A stretch of 64,000 nt of DNA. Origin: Sulfuriferula sp. AH1 (GTDB lineage: Bacteria; Pseudomonadota; Gammaproteobacteria; Burkholderiales; Sulfuriferulaceae). Where the stretch lies: the NCBI RefSeq assembly GCF_002162035.1, contig NZ_CP021138.1, positions 1,302,001 through 1,366,000 on the forward strand. The letters run 5' to 3'. The position numbers and the translations under genes were made by a program. The notes below the pieces were generated by a model. It was not told where the DNA came from, made no database searches, and saw nothing but the letters and a program-made list of their open reading frames with translations. Position 1 is the first letter of the stretch. Each line of letters begins with the position of its first letter. Shown here piece after piece: positions 1 to 9,334 of this stretch.

Positions 1-725
1 CAGAACCCGGTAAATATAGCTCGGTTCCACCGGGACCATTCGGCGGAAATATGGATATTCGCGAGTTGACTGAAGGCACTACGTTGTACTTGCCTGTGTT
101 TGTGAAAGGCGCACTATTATGGAGCGGCGACTCGCATGCGGCACAAGGCAACGGCGAAATTAACCTTACTGCACTGGAAACCGCCTTCAAGGAAATGAAT
201 ATCACCGTTGATGTCATCAAGGGCACCAAACTTGATTGGCCTCGGATTGAAACATCCAGGAACTGGATCACAATGGGATATGACAATGATCTTAACAAGG
301 CCTGGGACATAGCGAAAGCTGAAACGGGCAAATATCTTGGCCAGCAACGTGGCATCTCCCCGGAAAAAGCTGTCGGCCTGATGCAGAAAGTATCGGACTG
401 TCGTATTTCGGAAGTGGTTAATATCAAAAAAGGTGTGTATTGCATGAATCCGAAGGATGCCAAATCCACAATCACAGTGGATCATCCTGTTGCTGAAACC
501 AACCGCTATTGGGTTACTACTGCAACTGATGCTGATCTGAATAAAGCCATGGATCAAGCGTCAATGGCAATGATTGGTCTGTTGCAGGAGAAGAAAGGCT
601 TGTCACGTCTGGATTCTTACGGGCTTGCGAGCATGTCCATGGATTGCCGTTTAGGCGATTTGTCCGATGATTCCAAAAGCGTACATTGCCTGATGCCGAA
701 AAGCCTCTGGGTAGCCAAAAAATAA
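1..725 (+). CDS. Acetamidase/formamidase family protein, 5' end outside window
   Basis: The open frame continues to the left window edge (codons in phase from base 3), so the ATG at 51 is internal. The residues just before it (PPGPFGGNMDIREL) are the conserved core of the FmdA/AmdA acetamidase/formamidase family, zinc-type hydrolases that release ammonia from short amides. A conserved GDSHAAQGNGEI segment follows at residues 26-37 counted from that ATG. The C-terminal module normally present once in this family (ET.R.W.T..D.DLNKA..., ending in CM.PK) appears twice, at about residues 67-136 and 149-217. Family assignment is firm. Substrate is inferred only. A hairpin terminator follows. Confidence 0.85.
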   Translation, partial: EPGKYSSVPPGPFGGNMDIRELTEGTTLYLPVFVKGALLWSGDSHAAQGNGEINLTALETAFKEMNITVDVIKGTKLDWPRIETSRNWITMGYDNDLNKAWDIAKAETGKYLGQQRGISPEKAVGLMQKVSDCRISEVVNIKKGVYCMNPKDAKSTITVDHPVAETNRYWVTTATDADLNKAMDQASMAMIGLLQEKKGLSRLDSYGLASMSMDCRLGDLSDDSKSVHCLMPKSLWVAKK

Positions 726-734
726 GGCATGTTT

Positions 735-769
735 AAACCGGGCGGAACCTCGGCATTTTCCCGGTTTTT
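735..769 (+). terminator. Rho-independent terminator after the amidase gene
   Basis: An 8-bp perfect stem, AAACCGGG at 735-742 and CCCGGTTT at 760-767, continues into a short T run. It lies 10 bases after the stop codon of the amidase-family gene and before the metal-binding protein gene. Confidence 0.7.
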
Positions 770-820
770 CGGATGGAAAATTAACCTGCCGAGCAAAAAT
801 GGTCAGCAAATTATGACGAC

Positions 821-1741
821 ATGATAAAAAGATTTTTGACAGTAATGATAATGATGCTATTGCTGGCATCGTTTTCAGTGTCGGCTGAAGATAAATTCAG
901 GATAGTCACGACTACCTCGGATATGCAAAATTTGGTACAGGCTGTTGCCGGAACATTGGCAGACGTGACTGCAATTGCCTCGCCGGCACAGGATCAGGAA
1001 GAATTCCAGCCTCGTCCGACAGATATACTGAGGCTAAAAAACGCAAAAATGGTGGTACGAGTCGGATTGGATTACGATCTATGGCTAGACAGATTATTGC
1101 AGGAGGCGGGTAACCCAGACCTGTTGCCTGGAGGGCGCGGCTATATAGATGCGTCTAAGGGAATTGCGCTGCTCGAGATTCGCTCGGTATCTTTCGGACC
1201 ATCCATAGGGCATAACCATGGCGCAGGTAACCCTCATTATTGGCTAGACCCGGAAAATGCCAGAATAATCACGGCTTCCATACTGGAGGGCTTGTTGAAA
1301 TTGGATGTCAATCATGCCCAAATATATGAGAAGAATCGTACAGTATTCTTATCCCGTCTAACGCATGAAATAAATGGCTGGACCGGCCGACTTGCCAGAT
1401 TCCGGGGTGTTCCCATCATCGCATACCATAATAGTTGGCCCTATTTTGCTCGACGTTTTCGGCTCAACATCATTGATTACATAGAACCTAAAGTAGATGT
1501 GCCACCAAGTACAGCGCATCTGGTCGAATTGCTGACAGAAATGCAAACGCAGCACGTTAGAGTAATTATCAAGGCACCATTTGAGCCGACTCGGACGCCT
1601 GGACTGCTCGCCGGAAAAACTGGGGCAAAGGTGCTGGAGTTGGCACCTTCAGTGGGCGTTATTGCTGGGAAGGATACGTATTTCTCAATGATGGAATATA
1701 ACGTAACTCAGCTGGTTCAAGCATTTAGTAGAGCTGATTGA
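821..1741 (+). CDS. Metal ABC transporter substrate-binding protein (ZnuA/PsaA type)
   Basis: A 306-residue protein with an N-terminal signal peptide (hydrophobic residues 5-22, cleavage near SVSA-ED). It matches cluster-9 periplasmic zinc/manganese-binding proteins: PRPTDILRLKNA near residue 66, NPHYWLDPENA near 138, IAYHNSWPYFARRF near 200 and the C-terminal GKDTYFSMM. The family normally has four metal ligands. The first histidine, in the usual DPHxF context, is replaced here by DQEEF, so that ligand may be Glu. The other ligand regions are kept. It is followed after 10 bases by its permease gene. Family is firm; which metal it binds is open. Confidence 0.85.
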   Translation: MIKRFLTVMIMMLLLASFSVSAEDKFRIVTTTSDMQNLVQAVAGTLADVTAIASPAQDQEEFQPRPTDILRLKNAKMVVRVGLDYDLWLDRLLQEAGNPDLLPGGRGYIDASKGIALLEIRSVSFGPSIGHNHGAGNPHYWLDPENARIITASILEGLLKLDVNHAQIYEKNRTVFLSRLTHEINGWTGRLARFRGVPIIAYHNSWPYFARRFRLNIIDYIEPKVDVPPSTAHLVELLTEMQTQHVRVIIKAPFEPTRTPGLLAGKTGAKVLELAPSVGVIAGKDTYFSMMEYNVTQLVQAFSRAD

Positions 1742-1751
1742 GAGAAAATTT

Positions 1752-3062
1752 ATGAATGTTGTATTTCAATTATTGATACCTCCCTTCATTGCTACCTTGC
1801 TTTTGACTGTAATACATACCTATCTCGGGATACATGTGCTGCGTCGCAATGTTATTTTTGTTGATTTGGCGCTTGCACAAATTTCCGCATTTGGCGCCAC
1901 CGTAGCGTTTATGCTTGGTCATATGCCGCAGAGCGCTGCCGTATATGGCTATTCGCTTTTTTTTACCCTGCTGGGTGCCGCGTTACTTTCTTTTAGCCGG
2001 CATTGGAGCGGGAAGGTCTCCCAGGAAACTTTTGTCGGCATCATCTATGTGGCCTGTGCAGCCGCCGCTTTTTTGCTGATCGACAAGGCGCCGCAGGGGG
2101 CCGAACATATCAAGCAACTGCTAATCGGAAGTATTCTGACTATTACGAATAATGATTTGATCAGACTGGCGACACTTTATGGTTTTGTCGGGCTTTTCCA
2201 CTGGGTCTTCAGAAAACAGTTTGTGATGATTAGCTTCAATCCCGAGCAAGCTCGGGAAAAGAACATCAGATTATGGTTATGGGACTTTTTGTTTTACGCT
2301 TCCTTTGGTGTGGTGGTAACCAGTTCGGTTGCCATTGGGGGCGTGTTGCTTGTTTTCTCATTTTTGATTATTCCTTCTGTCATTGGTGTGCTCTACGCTA
2401 CCAGTATTTTGTCCAGGCTATTGATCGGGTGGATTGCTGGTGCGCTTGCCGGTATAGCTGGGTTAGGTACTTCATATTTAATGGACTTGCCTACCGGGGC
2501 AACTATGGTAGTGGCTTTTGCGGGAACGCTTGTCATCGCTGCGATAATGCGCCCTTTTTTCTTTACCTCAATCAAGCAAAAAATAGGCACGCTGATCAGG
2601 TACATTAAGGTGAGCGCCATATTGATAGTCGTTGTTTCCCTTGCTTCCAGTGCCTGGCTGATATTGTTTCCTCATGCGGATCAGCCCTTACTTGAAATCA
2701 TGGAGAGGCAGTCGCCCTGTATGTTGAGTAAATTTCTCAGTGCGGGCGAATCGAAAACCTTACTGACTTCGAGAAATGATGAGCGTCATTATTATTTTGA
2801 AGCGCATCGTTTGATAGAAAAAGAACGTGATAGTCGTTGGCAGGGGGCGGGGCTTACTGATGAGGAATTGAGAAGCGTGTCATCCTATACTCAAGTATTT
2901 CAGGAAATGCAGAAAGGGGAGGAGTTTGTGCAGCAAGAAATACTTGAAAAAGCAAGAGGCCGGCAGCGATGGATAATTGGTATTCCGCTGTTGATGATAT
3001 CATTTGGCTTCTTGTTGATCTTGCTGGGGAACGAAAACATTGTGGGTACCCCCCCTTTTTAG
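1752..3062 (+). CDS. Metal ABC transporter permease with C-terminal extension
   Basis: Residues 1-270 form a ZnuB/MntB-type permease with about eight membrane helices (VDLALAQISAFGA near residue 38 and IGGVLLVFSFLIIPSV near 197). The family is usually about 270-300 residues. This protein is 436 because of a tail with one more helix (about 285-304), a charged roughly 100-residue stretch rich in E, R and Q, and a last helix (about 412-428). It forms an operon with the binding protein upstream. No ATPase gene follows: instead an IS3-type transposase remnant begins within about 20 bases of the stop codon. The very C-terminus (GTPPF) may derive from the insertion boundary. Confidence 0.85.
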   Translation: MNVVFQLLIPPFIATLLLTVIHTYLGIHVLRRNVIFVDLALAQISAFGATVAFMLGHMPQSAAVYGYSLFFTLLGAALLSFSRHWSGKVSQETFVGIIYVACAAAAFLLIDKAPQGAEHIKQLLIGSILTITNNDLIRLATLYGFVGLFHWVFRKQFVMISFNPEQAREKNIRLWLWDFLFYASFGVVVTSSVAIGGVLLVFSFLIIPSVIGVLYATSILSRLLIGWIAGALAGIAGLGTSYLMDLPTGATMVVAFAGTLVIAAIMRPFFFTSIKQKIGTLIRYIKVSAILIVVVSLASSAWLILFPHADQPLLEIMERQSPCMLSKFLSAGESKTLLTSRNDERHYYFEAHRLIEKERDSRWQGAGLTDEELRSVSSYTQVFQEMQKGEEFVQQEILEKARGRQRWIIGIPLLMISFGFLLILLGNENIVGTPPF

Positions 3063-3081
3063 GGGCGTCTAAAAGTAGAGC

Positions 3082-3207
3082 TTAAGCGGCCAAGGCCAGC
3101 TTCTGTATTGGTGTGATGCCACCAATGGCCATGTTAGGTCGCTCGTGATTGTAAGTCCATGGCCAGTTTGTGGCAAAGTTCTGCACCCCATCAATTGAAT
3201 CAAAATT
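3082..3207 (-). pseudogene. IS3-family transposase C-terminal remnant
   Basis: On the minus strand an open stretch of about 42 codons reads into TYNHERPNMAIGGITPIQKL and ends LALAA-stop. This is the characteristic C-terminus of IS3-family OrfB (DDE) transposases. An in-frame stop (TAG, complement of 3208-3210) precedes it and the catalytic core is absent, so only the gene end remains. It lies between the metal permease and the GGDEF-EAL gene and marks an old insertion or deletion. Confidence 0.8.
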
Positions 3208-3277
3208 CTACTTCTAAATACCTTTATTTACTGGAGGGGGATTACCATGATTTTTGTGGCCGATTTGGCAGGATTTT

Positions 3278-5464
3278 TCAGATGCTTGCGTTGTTATCGC
3301 AGGGTAGTTGGCATAATTTGTTTTGCAGCAGGATTCCCATATCGGGAGCCGGCACTGGACGGCTGAAATAGTATCCCTGAATCTCGTCGCAATGATGCTG
3401 TTGCAGAAACTCGTAATTCGCCTGTGTTTCCACGCCTTCCGCAACGACTTTTAGTCCCAGTTCATGGCCCAGCGTGATGATGGCGCGGACAATGGCGGCA
3501 TCGTCCGGATTGATGTCGATTTCCTGTACAAAACTTTTGTCTATCTTCAGGTGGTTCACCGGGAAGCGCTTCAGGTAGCTCAGGCTGGAATAGCCTGTGC
3601 CAAAATCATCTATCGCTAATGCTACTCCAAGCGATTTCAGCGCGGTGATGGCAACATTGATGCGTTCCGCGTCCTGCATGAAGAAGGATTCGGTGAGCTC
3701 CAGTTCCAGGTAGCTGGCGTCCAGGCCGGATTGCACCAGTGCGTTGGTGACCGCATCGATCAGGCCGGGTTGACGAAACTGGATAGGGGAGAGGTTTACC
3801 GATACGCTGATCGGAGGCAGCCCCGCATCGTGCCAGGCCCGATTCTGTCGACATGCCTCGTGCAATATCCATTGACCGATAGGAACGATCAGGCCGGTTT
3901 CTTCCGCAATGGGGATGAAGCTGTCGGGGGGGATCAGCCCTTTTTCCGGATGCTGCCAGCGAATAAGTGCCTCGGCGCCGATGACTCTGCCGTTGGCGAC
4001 ATCAACGCGCGGCTGATAATAGACGCGGAACTCGTCGCGTTCCACTGCACGGCGCAGGTCATTGGCCAATTCGAGACGTTCGGTCACGGCCTGATTCAAT
4101 TCCGGCGTATAGAAATGGAAGGTGTTTCTGCCGGCGTTCTTCGCTTCGTACATGGCCGCGTCGGCACATTGCAGCAGCGTATCGGCTCTATCGCCATCAC
4201 AGGGGAAGCAGCTGATGCCTATGCTGCAGCTCAGCGAATATTCGTGCTGTTCGTCCATCCAGGGTTGGGAAATGACTTCCAGCAAGCGCCGAATGATATG
4301 AATGACGCCGGGTTCGTTTGTCTGTTCGGTCAATACCAGCACGAATTCATCTCCGCCCAGACGGGCGACCGTATCCTGGTTGCGGATGCAAGCGCTCAGG
4401 CGCGATGATATTTCGAGCAGCAATCGGTCGCCGACATGATGACCGAGACTGTCGTTGATGAGCTTGAAATGGTCAAGATCCACGAATACCACCGCAACTT
4501 TCCGCGATTCGCGTTTGGCGCGGCTGATGGCGCGTTCTATCCTGTCCATGAGCAGCATGCGGTTGGGCAAGCCGGTGAGAATGTCATGGCTGGCCTGGTA
4601 TTGCAGCTCTTCTTCGTGATATTTGCGTTCAGTGATATCGACGACGGTGCCTTCGTAGAACTGCACGGCGCCGTTGGAGTCCATTACCGCCCGTGCATTT
4701 TCCGAGATCCAGATGATGCTGCCGTCCTGGCGATATACCTGGGATTCGAAATTGCGCACACTGCCATGCTCGAACATGAGCCGCACGAATTCGTCGCGAC
4801 GCGACTGATTGACGTACAGTTGATGCCGAATATCCTGCAATGCGGAGATCATGGCTTCAGGGTTGGGGTAGTTGTAAATGCGTGCCAATGCTGGGTTGGC
4901 ATCGATATAGCGCCCGTTGGGGGTGGTCTGGAAGATGCCTTCGGTCGCATGTTCGAAGATGCTGCGGTAACGTCTTAATGCTTCATGCAAGGCTTTATTG
5001 GTGCTGATGCGATCGGTAATGTCCTGGATAAAGCCTTCGATGGCGATGCGCTGGCCGTGCTGATCGAACACGCCTACTCCGCGTTCCGATACCCAGCGTA
5101 TGGAACCGTCGGCGCGAATGATGCGATATTCGGTGTCATAACTGTTCCGCTCCTCCAAAGCAGCATGGATGCTCGCATTCACGCGCTCCAGATCGTCGGG
5201 ATGGGTGATCTGTCCGTATGAAATGCGGCTATCGAAAATCAGCTCATCGGGACGGTATCCGGTCAGCTTCAGACAGCCTTCGCTGACAAACTCCATCGTT
5301 CCCAATTCATCGATATTGCAGCGATAAATCATGCCTACCAGATCGCTGGTGATGGTATTGATCAGACAGGTCGGGTCCAGTCCTCCTGCCGGTTTTTGCG
5401 ACGCACGGGGAGGGGTGCTTTTGACCACATTCAGAAAGGGTATTGTCATGGGTGGCCTATTCAT
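3278..5464 (-). CDS. PAS-PAS-GGDEF-EAL cyclic-di-GMP signalling protein
   Basis: A cytosolic sensor-effector with two PAS/PAC domains (each ending in an IT[DE]R motif), a GGDEF domain with an intact RLGGDEF signature and an EAL domain with intact GAEALIRW and [10 protein letters not shown]. Both diguanylate cyclase and phosphodiesterase activities are therefore possible; the family often uses one. No membrane segment is seen. An upstream start at 5530 would place 22 residues inside the preceding hydrolase gene, so I prefer 5464 (MNRPPM) or 5449 (MTIPFL). It directly follows the metallo-hydrolase of the guanidine-riboswitch operon with overlap or no gap, so it may be its last gene. Signal ligand unknown. 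Confidence 0.9.
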   Translation of the reverse strand: MNRPPMTIPFLNVVKSTPPRASQKPAGGLDPTCLINTITSDLVGMIYRCNIDELGTMEFVSEGCLKLTGYRPDELIFDSRISYGQITHPDDLERVNASIHAALEERNSYDTEYRIIRADGSIRWVSERGVGVFDQHGQRIAIEGFIQDITDRISTNKALHEALRRYRSIFEHATEGIFQTTPNGRYIDANPALARIYNYPNPEAMISALQDIRHQLYVNQSRRDEFVRLMFEHGSVRNFESQVYRQDGSIIWISENARAVMDSNGAVQFYEGTVVDITERKYHEEELQYQASHDILTGLPNRMLLMDRIERAISRAKRESRKVAVVFVDLDHFKLINDSLGHHVGDRLLLEISSRLSACIRNQDTVARLGGDEFVLVLTEQTNEPGVIHIIRRLLEVISQPWMDEQHEYSLSCSIGISCFPCDGDRADTLLQCADAAMYEAKNAGRNTFHFYTPELNQAVTERLELANDLRRAVERDEFRVYYQPRVDVANGRVIGAEALIRWQHPEKGLIPPDSFIPIAEETGLIVPIGQWILHEACRQNRAWHDAGLPPISVSVNLSPIQFRQPGLIDAVTNALVQSGLDASYLELELTESFFMQDAERINVAITALKSLGVALAIDDFGTGYSSLSYLKRFPVNHLKIDKSFVQEIDINPDDAAIVRAIITLGHELGLKVVAEGVETQANYEFLQQHHCDEIQGYYFSRPVPAPDMGILLQNKLCQLPCDNNASI

Positions 5465-6242
5465 GAAATTCGGGGAACTGACGCAACGTTCTCCAGAAGT
5501 TGATATCGTGATTGGGCCAGAGGATCGCATTTTCCTCTGCCGCCAGTTTCTTGAGTTTGCGTATGCTGGCTATGGCCTGGTCTTCCTGTTCTTGCCAGCA
5601 CAGGCCCGGCGGAATCTCCTCCGCAATGTTTTCCGCCAGATCGGCGGCGTCACCGCACAGAATGACGGGCGGTCCTTTCGGCAATTCGATCCACAGCGAC
5701 ATGTGGCCTGCGGTATGGCCGGGCGAGGATACGGCACGTACACCCGGTGCCACGTCGTATTCTCCCTGCATCATTTTCCATGGATACTGGCCATTGAAAT
5801 CATCGGGGAAATAGGCAATATCCTGGCCGGATAATGCTGCATCCAGCTCGTCTTGCTGCACATGCACTTCGGTGCCGCAGACGTCGCACAATCCACCGGC
5901 ATGATCGAAGTGCAAATGGCCGATGAATACGACATCCACATCAGCCGGCGTCAGGCCCATGCGTGCCAGATGGGTGGGCAGGCGTTGCGATTCATCCATT
6001 TCCGGCGGACCGAAAGGGAATATTTCCGGATCGTAGTAATGCTGCTGCCGGGCCGGGTCTGCAATCTTGTTGTAATCGCAGCCGACGTCATACAGGATCC
6101 GGCCGTTTGCCGTTTCGATGAGATAAGCGAGAATAGGCGCCTCGATGATCTGTCCCTGGCCACGATGGCGAGTCGATAGCGACTTGTCGTAATGGTGGGT
6201 GGCCGTCAGCAGCGGCCACAGTTTTTTAACTTGCGTCATCAT
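5457..6242 (-). CDS. Metallo-beta-lactamase-fold hydrolase (N-acyl homoserine lactonase-like)
   Basis: 261 residues with the dinuclear zinc signature HLHFDHAGG (about 108-116), a second histidine in SPGHTAGH (about 170-177), the bridging Asp in CGDAAD and a C-terminal WPNHD. Overall layout resembles AHL lactonases of the AttM/AiiA group, but such enzymes open several lactone and cyclic ester or amide rings. Its start overlaps the end of the isochorismatase-family gene by 17 bases, placing it in the riboswitch-headed operon. In that context a role in opening a ring or ester intermediate, rather than quorum quenching, is plausible but only inferred. Confidence 0.85.
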   Translation of the reverse strand: MMTQVKKLWPLLTATHHYDKSLSTRHRGQGQIIEAPILAYLIETANGRILYDVGCDYNKIADPARQQHYYDPEIFPFGPPEMDESQRLPTHLARMGLTPADVDVVFIGHLHFDHAGGLCDVCGTEVHVQQDELDAALSGQDIAYFPDDFNGQYPWKMMQGEYDVAPGVRAVSSPGHTAGHMSLWIELPKGPPVILCGDAADLAENIAEEIPPGLCWQEQEDQAIASIRKLKKLAAEENAILWPNHDINFWRTLRQFPEFHE

Positions 6243-6923
6243 CGCGATTCTCCACAGAGGATGACTTCATCATTTCGAGCATCGCCCGGGTGCTGACGAC
6301 TTTGCCGAATATGCCGCCTTCGACGGCGATCATTGCCATGCTGGCGTGATGCAGCTCCGGATAGGCCGAGCCGCACGCATCGCTGACGGTCATGCACTCG
6401 TAGCCCCTGTCCACGGCCTCGCGCAAGGTGGACTGCACGCATACTTCAGTGGTAACGCCAGTCAGGATGAGCTGCCGGATATCCTGGCTGCGCAAGATGA
6501 TTTCCAGATCGGTCTGGTGGAATGCCCATAGCCGGGCTTATCGATGACAGGTTCGCCTGCATGCGGAGCCAGCTCATCGATGATGTCATGTCCGTATTCG
6601 CCGCGGACAAGAAGCCTGCCCATCGGGCCGGATGAACCGACAGGAGCGGCGGCATAGTCGCTGCGCAACCTTTTGGCTGGCGTGCAATCCAGCAGATCGC
6701 TGCGATGGCCTTCACGTGTATGGATGACCAGCATCGCCTGTTCGCGGGCTGCGCCCAGCAGTTTCTGAATCTGCGGGATGGGTTTGCGCAGATTTTCAAT
6801 GTCGAGCCCCGCTGTTTCGGCGTAGCCCCCGGTGGCACAAAAATCGCGCTGCATGTCGATGACGAGCAATGCAGCGCGATTTAGCTTGGGGGAAGGGTGA
6901 GGGTGTGCAAGATTCATGATCAC
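6226..6923 (-). pseudogene. Isochorismatase-family cysteine amidohydrolase, split by a 1-base frameshift
   Basis: Two minus-strand frames together make one isochorismatase-superfamily protein of about 232 residues. The upstream part (GTG 6923) carries the catalytic Asp in LLVIDMQRDF and the Lys in VIDKPGYG. The downstream part carries the nucleophile Cys in TGVTTEVCVQST. The frame changes at the run CCC 6525-6527 (GGG on the coding strand): adding one base restores GYGAFHQTDLEII, the usual family sequence. All three catalytic residues survive, so this may be an assembly error, a recent loss, or slippage. Relatives include N-carbamoylsarcosine amidase, biuret hydrolase and ureidoacrylate hydrolase, all releasing ammonia from carbamoyl groups. 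It overlaps creatininase by 4 bases. Confidence 0.8.
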
Positions 6924-7690
6924 GCTCGTTCGAATTCCGTCATCACGGCTTTTGCGATGCAGGCTGCCAATTCGGTGGCCATGATTTCGCCTTTGACCGC
7001 ATCGGCACCGCGCGCCGAAGATAGCACACCCGATGGCGGTACCCAGTCGGGATCGGCGGGATAAATATCGTAAGCCGGAAAATTCGCCGGGCCGTCATCC
7101 GGAATCAGGTCGAGCCGCACCAGTTCCGGGTGGTAATGCAGCATCAGCGAGGTTTCGATGACGGCAGCATGCTCCAGCGCATAGCCGGGAAAGCCGTCGG
7201 GGAACACCGCGCGCAAAGTGGCTGCAGTCAGGAAATCCCAGTATTCCATGCGCATGACTTGTATTTTGGCGCCGGGCTGGAGGTCGCGCATCGCCAGATC
7301 GATGCCTTCTGTGATGAACCATTGGTTCTCGTAATGGCCGTTGACGACGACCAGCTTTTCCACGCCATGACGGGCGAATTCGCGGACCGTATCGCGTACC
7401 AGGCCAATCAATGTTTGTGCGTCGACTGAAGTAGTGCCGCAGAAATGCTGGCCGCCACCGCATTTGGGTTGCGATTTGTAACCATAAGACAGGGCAGGTG
7501 CAACGATGCCGTCTATCTGTTCGGCAGCGCTGGCTGCAACGGCGGCCGACAGCAGGGCGTCGGTGCCTAGCGGCAGGTGCGGGCCGTGCTGTTCAAGCGC
7601 GCCAACTGGCAGAAAAATGGGTGGATTGGCTGTGGCGATACGGTCGCGGTAAGCAACCCAGCTCATTGTATTCATGTTAACGGTATTCAC
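6920..7690 (-). CDS. Creatininase-family amidohydrolase
   Basis: 256 residues with the creatininase-family signatures: PVGALEQHGPHLPLGTDA near residue 27 (Glu, His and Asp metal ligands), VNGHYENQ near 114 and EHAAVIETS near 173. The family opens cyclic or amide bonds (creatinine to creatine, also formamide groups in riboflavin and mycofactocin routes) using two metals. The GTG start at 7690 is preferred because AAGGA lies about 5 bases upstream. It overlaps the transporter gene by 14 bases and the isochorismatase gene by 4. Beside a guanidine riboswitch, a substrate with a cyclic guanidine or ureido group is a reasonable guess. The family assignment is firm. Confidence 0.88.
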   Translation of the reverse strand: MNTVNMNTMSWVAYRDRIATANPPIFLPVGALEQHGPHLPLGTDALLSAAVAASAAEQIDGIVAPALSYGYKSQPKCGGGQHFCGTTSVDAQTLIGLVRDTVREFARHGVEKLVVVNGHYENQWFITEGIDLAMRDLQPGAKIQVMRMEYWDFLTAATLRAVFPDGFPGYALEHAAVIETSLMLHYHPELVRLDLIPDDGPANFPAYDIYPADPDWVPPSGVLSSARGADAVKGEIMATELAACIAKAVMTEFERA

Positions 7691-8588
7691 GGTTTTCCTT
7701 ATGAGATTCGTCAGCGCTAGCTGTCGCTTCGATTACTGCAGCTGAAGCAATAAGCGTGCCGCCCATCCATTCACGCGGTAAAAGCTGTTCGCCGCCGACT
7801 ATCACCGCAGAGATCACTGCAGCCAGCAGTTCCACTATCAGTATGATGCCGGCACGGCCTGTTTCCAGATGAGTAACGCCGTATTGCGTGGTAAAGGTGG
7901 CCAGAATCAGCCAGCCGAAGCCGAAGGCTGTCAGCGCAATCAGCAAATTCGGCGACCAGTCGGGCTGTGCGGCGCTTTGCTGCCAGACCATCAGCGCGGA
8001 TATGACACCGCAGCCGATGAATACGGCGACGGTTTTGGAAATCATGGGGATGGCCTGGGCGGCGCGCGTGACCAGATTGTTGCCGGCAAAAGCGAGTCCG
8101 GCGGAAAGTGCGAGCAGATCGGCTACCGATAACGGTGCGGTAAATGCCGCGGCACCGCCGATGACCAGGAATGCACCAAAAATGGATATGAATACGGCCA
8201 GCATGCGGCGCCGGGTAACCCTCTCTTGCAGAAACAGTCTGCCGCCGATCACCGACCATACTGGCGCCAGATAAAACAGCAGCATGACGCGCACCACGTC
8301 GCCAGTCGTCAACGCCCGCACAAAAGACGCGTTGGCCCAGCCGCCCAAAAGTGCGAGCAACAGCAGCAAGCTGATTTGTCCCTGCCAGAGATGGCGTTCC
8401 CGCAGCAGCAGGGGCAGGCCGAGCAGTCCTACCAGCCCATAGCTGGCGAGGGAGATCAGCGGGCCGGATAATCCGGCAGTACCGAATTGCTTGAGCGGCC
8501 ACCAGGTAACGCCCCACATGGCGGCGGAAAAGGTCAATACAGTGAGCGGCAGCCAGGTTTGGGGGATGGTGCGAGCCGGATGGCTCAT
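7677..8588 (-). CDS. EamA/DMT-family transporter
   Basis: A 303-residue inner-membrane protein with ten predicted helices in two EamA repeats (SAAMWGVTWWPLKQFG at the first helix). This superfamily moves small metabolites, usually outward. The ATG at 8588 overlaps the TGA of the upstream dehydrogenase (ATGA), which decides the start over the longer frame beginning at 8630. SMR exporters under guanidine riboswitches carry guanidinium out; EamA proteins are larger relatives in the same drug/metabolite superfamily. Export of guanidinium or a pathway product is therefore a fair inference, not shown by sequence. Confidence 0.85.
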   Translation of the reverse strand: MSHPARTIPQTWLPLTVLTFSAAMWGVTWWPLKQFGTAGLSGPLISLASYGLVGLLGLPLLLRERHLWQGQISLLLLLALLGGWANASFVRALTTGDVVRVMLLFYLAPVWSVIGGRLFLQERVTRRRMLAVFISIFGAFLVIGGAAAFTAPLSVADLLALSAGLAFAGNNLVTRAAQAIPMISKTVAVFIGCGVISALMVWQQSAAQPDWSPNLLIALTAFGFGWLILATFTTQYGVTHLETGRAGIILIVELLAAVISAVIVGGEQLLPREWMGGTLIASAAVIEATASADESHKENREYR

Positions 8589-9334
8589 GGCATGATCGAT
8601 CCGCCGTTGGGGCCGAGCACCTGGCCGCAATAAAAACGGGCGTAATCGGATATCAGGAAAAGTACCGTGGCGGCAATCTCGTCAGGCTCCGCAAAGCGTT
8701 GGTAAGGAATGTCCTTTTCCTTCGCTATCCATTCCATCGACATGGATTCAGTTGACAGCATAGCGGTGTTCACCGGTCCCGGGGCTACCGCATTGATGCG
8801 GATGGCCGGCGCGAATTCACGCGCCAGCGAGCGGGTGAGACCGATAACGCCCGCCTTGGCTGCACAATATGACGCGTACTGTTCGCGACCCAGATATCCC
8901 AGATCGGAGCTGATATTGACGATGATGCCAGTGCCCTGTTTCGCCATGCGGCCGAGTACGGCCTGACTGCATAGAAACACCGATTTGAGGTCGCTGTTCA
9001 GCACGTGATCCCATTCGAGCTCAGTGATGTCGAGGAACGGTTTCTCCGCAATTACGCCGGCGTTATTCACCAGAATATCGATTTGATTGCAGCTTTCGAC
9101 CATCTGCCGTACCTGATGCGCGTTGGTCACGTCGGCTTCGATGGCGGCAGCCCATCCGCCTGCAGCGGCAATGGCTTGTACTACCTGGTCGGCTTCCCGC
9201 GCGCGGTTGAGGTGATTGACGATGACCCGTGCTCCGGCCTGTCCGAGCATGATGGCAATGGCTCGTCCGATGCCGGTGGCGGCACCGGTTACGATAGCGG
9301 TTTTGTTGTGTAAGCTGATATTCATGATGGTCAA
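8585..9334 (-). CDS. Short-chain dehydrogenase/reductase (second SDR of operon)
   Basis: 249 residues, classical SDR: cofactor motif TGAATGIG (about 16-23), NNAG (about 90-93), catalytic Ser in VNISSDLG and YASYCAAKAG with the YxxxK pair, then PGPVNTAM. The Asn at the position after the second strand (VNHLNRA) hints at NADP use. NAD(P)-dependent oxidation or reduction of an alcohol/carbonyl is the family reaction. The start overlaps the previous SDR stop by 4 bases. Two adjacent but dissimilar SDRs suggest two successive oxidations of a hydroxylated intermediate. Confidence 0.88.
   Translation of the reverse strand: MTIMNISLHNKTAIVTGAATGIGRAIAIMLGQAGARVIVNHLNRAREADQVVQAIAAAGGWAAAIEADVTNAHQVRQMVESCNQIDILVNNAGVIAEKPFLDITELEWDHVLNSDLKSVFLCSQAVLGRMAKQGTGIIVNISSDLGYLGREQYASYCAAKAGVIGLTRSLAREFAPAIRINAVAPGPVNTAMLSTESMSMEWIAKEKDIPYQRFAEPDEIAATVLFLISDYARFYCGQVLGPNGGSIMP

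Noticed and set aside
5457-6242. Calling the MBL-fold protein a quorum-quenching lactonase
   Set aside because: The motif fits many hydrolases and no quorum-sensing gene is nearby; operon context suggests a catabolic role.
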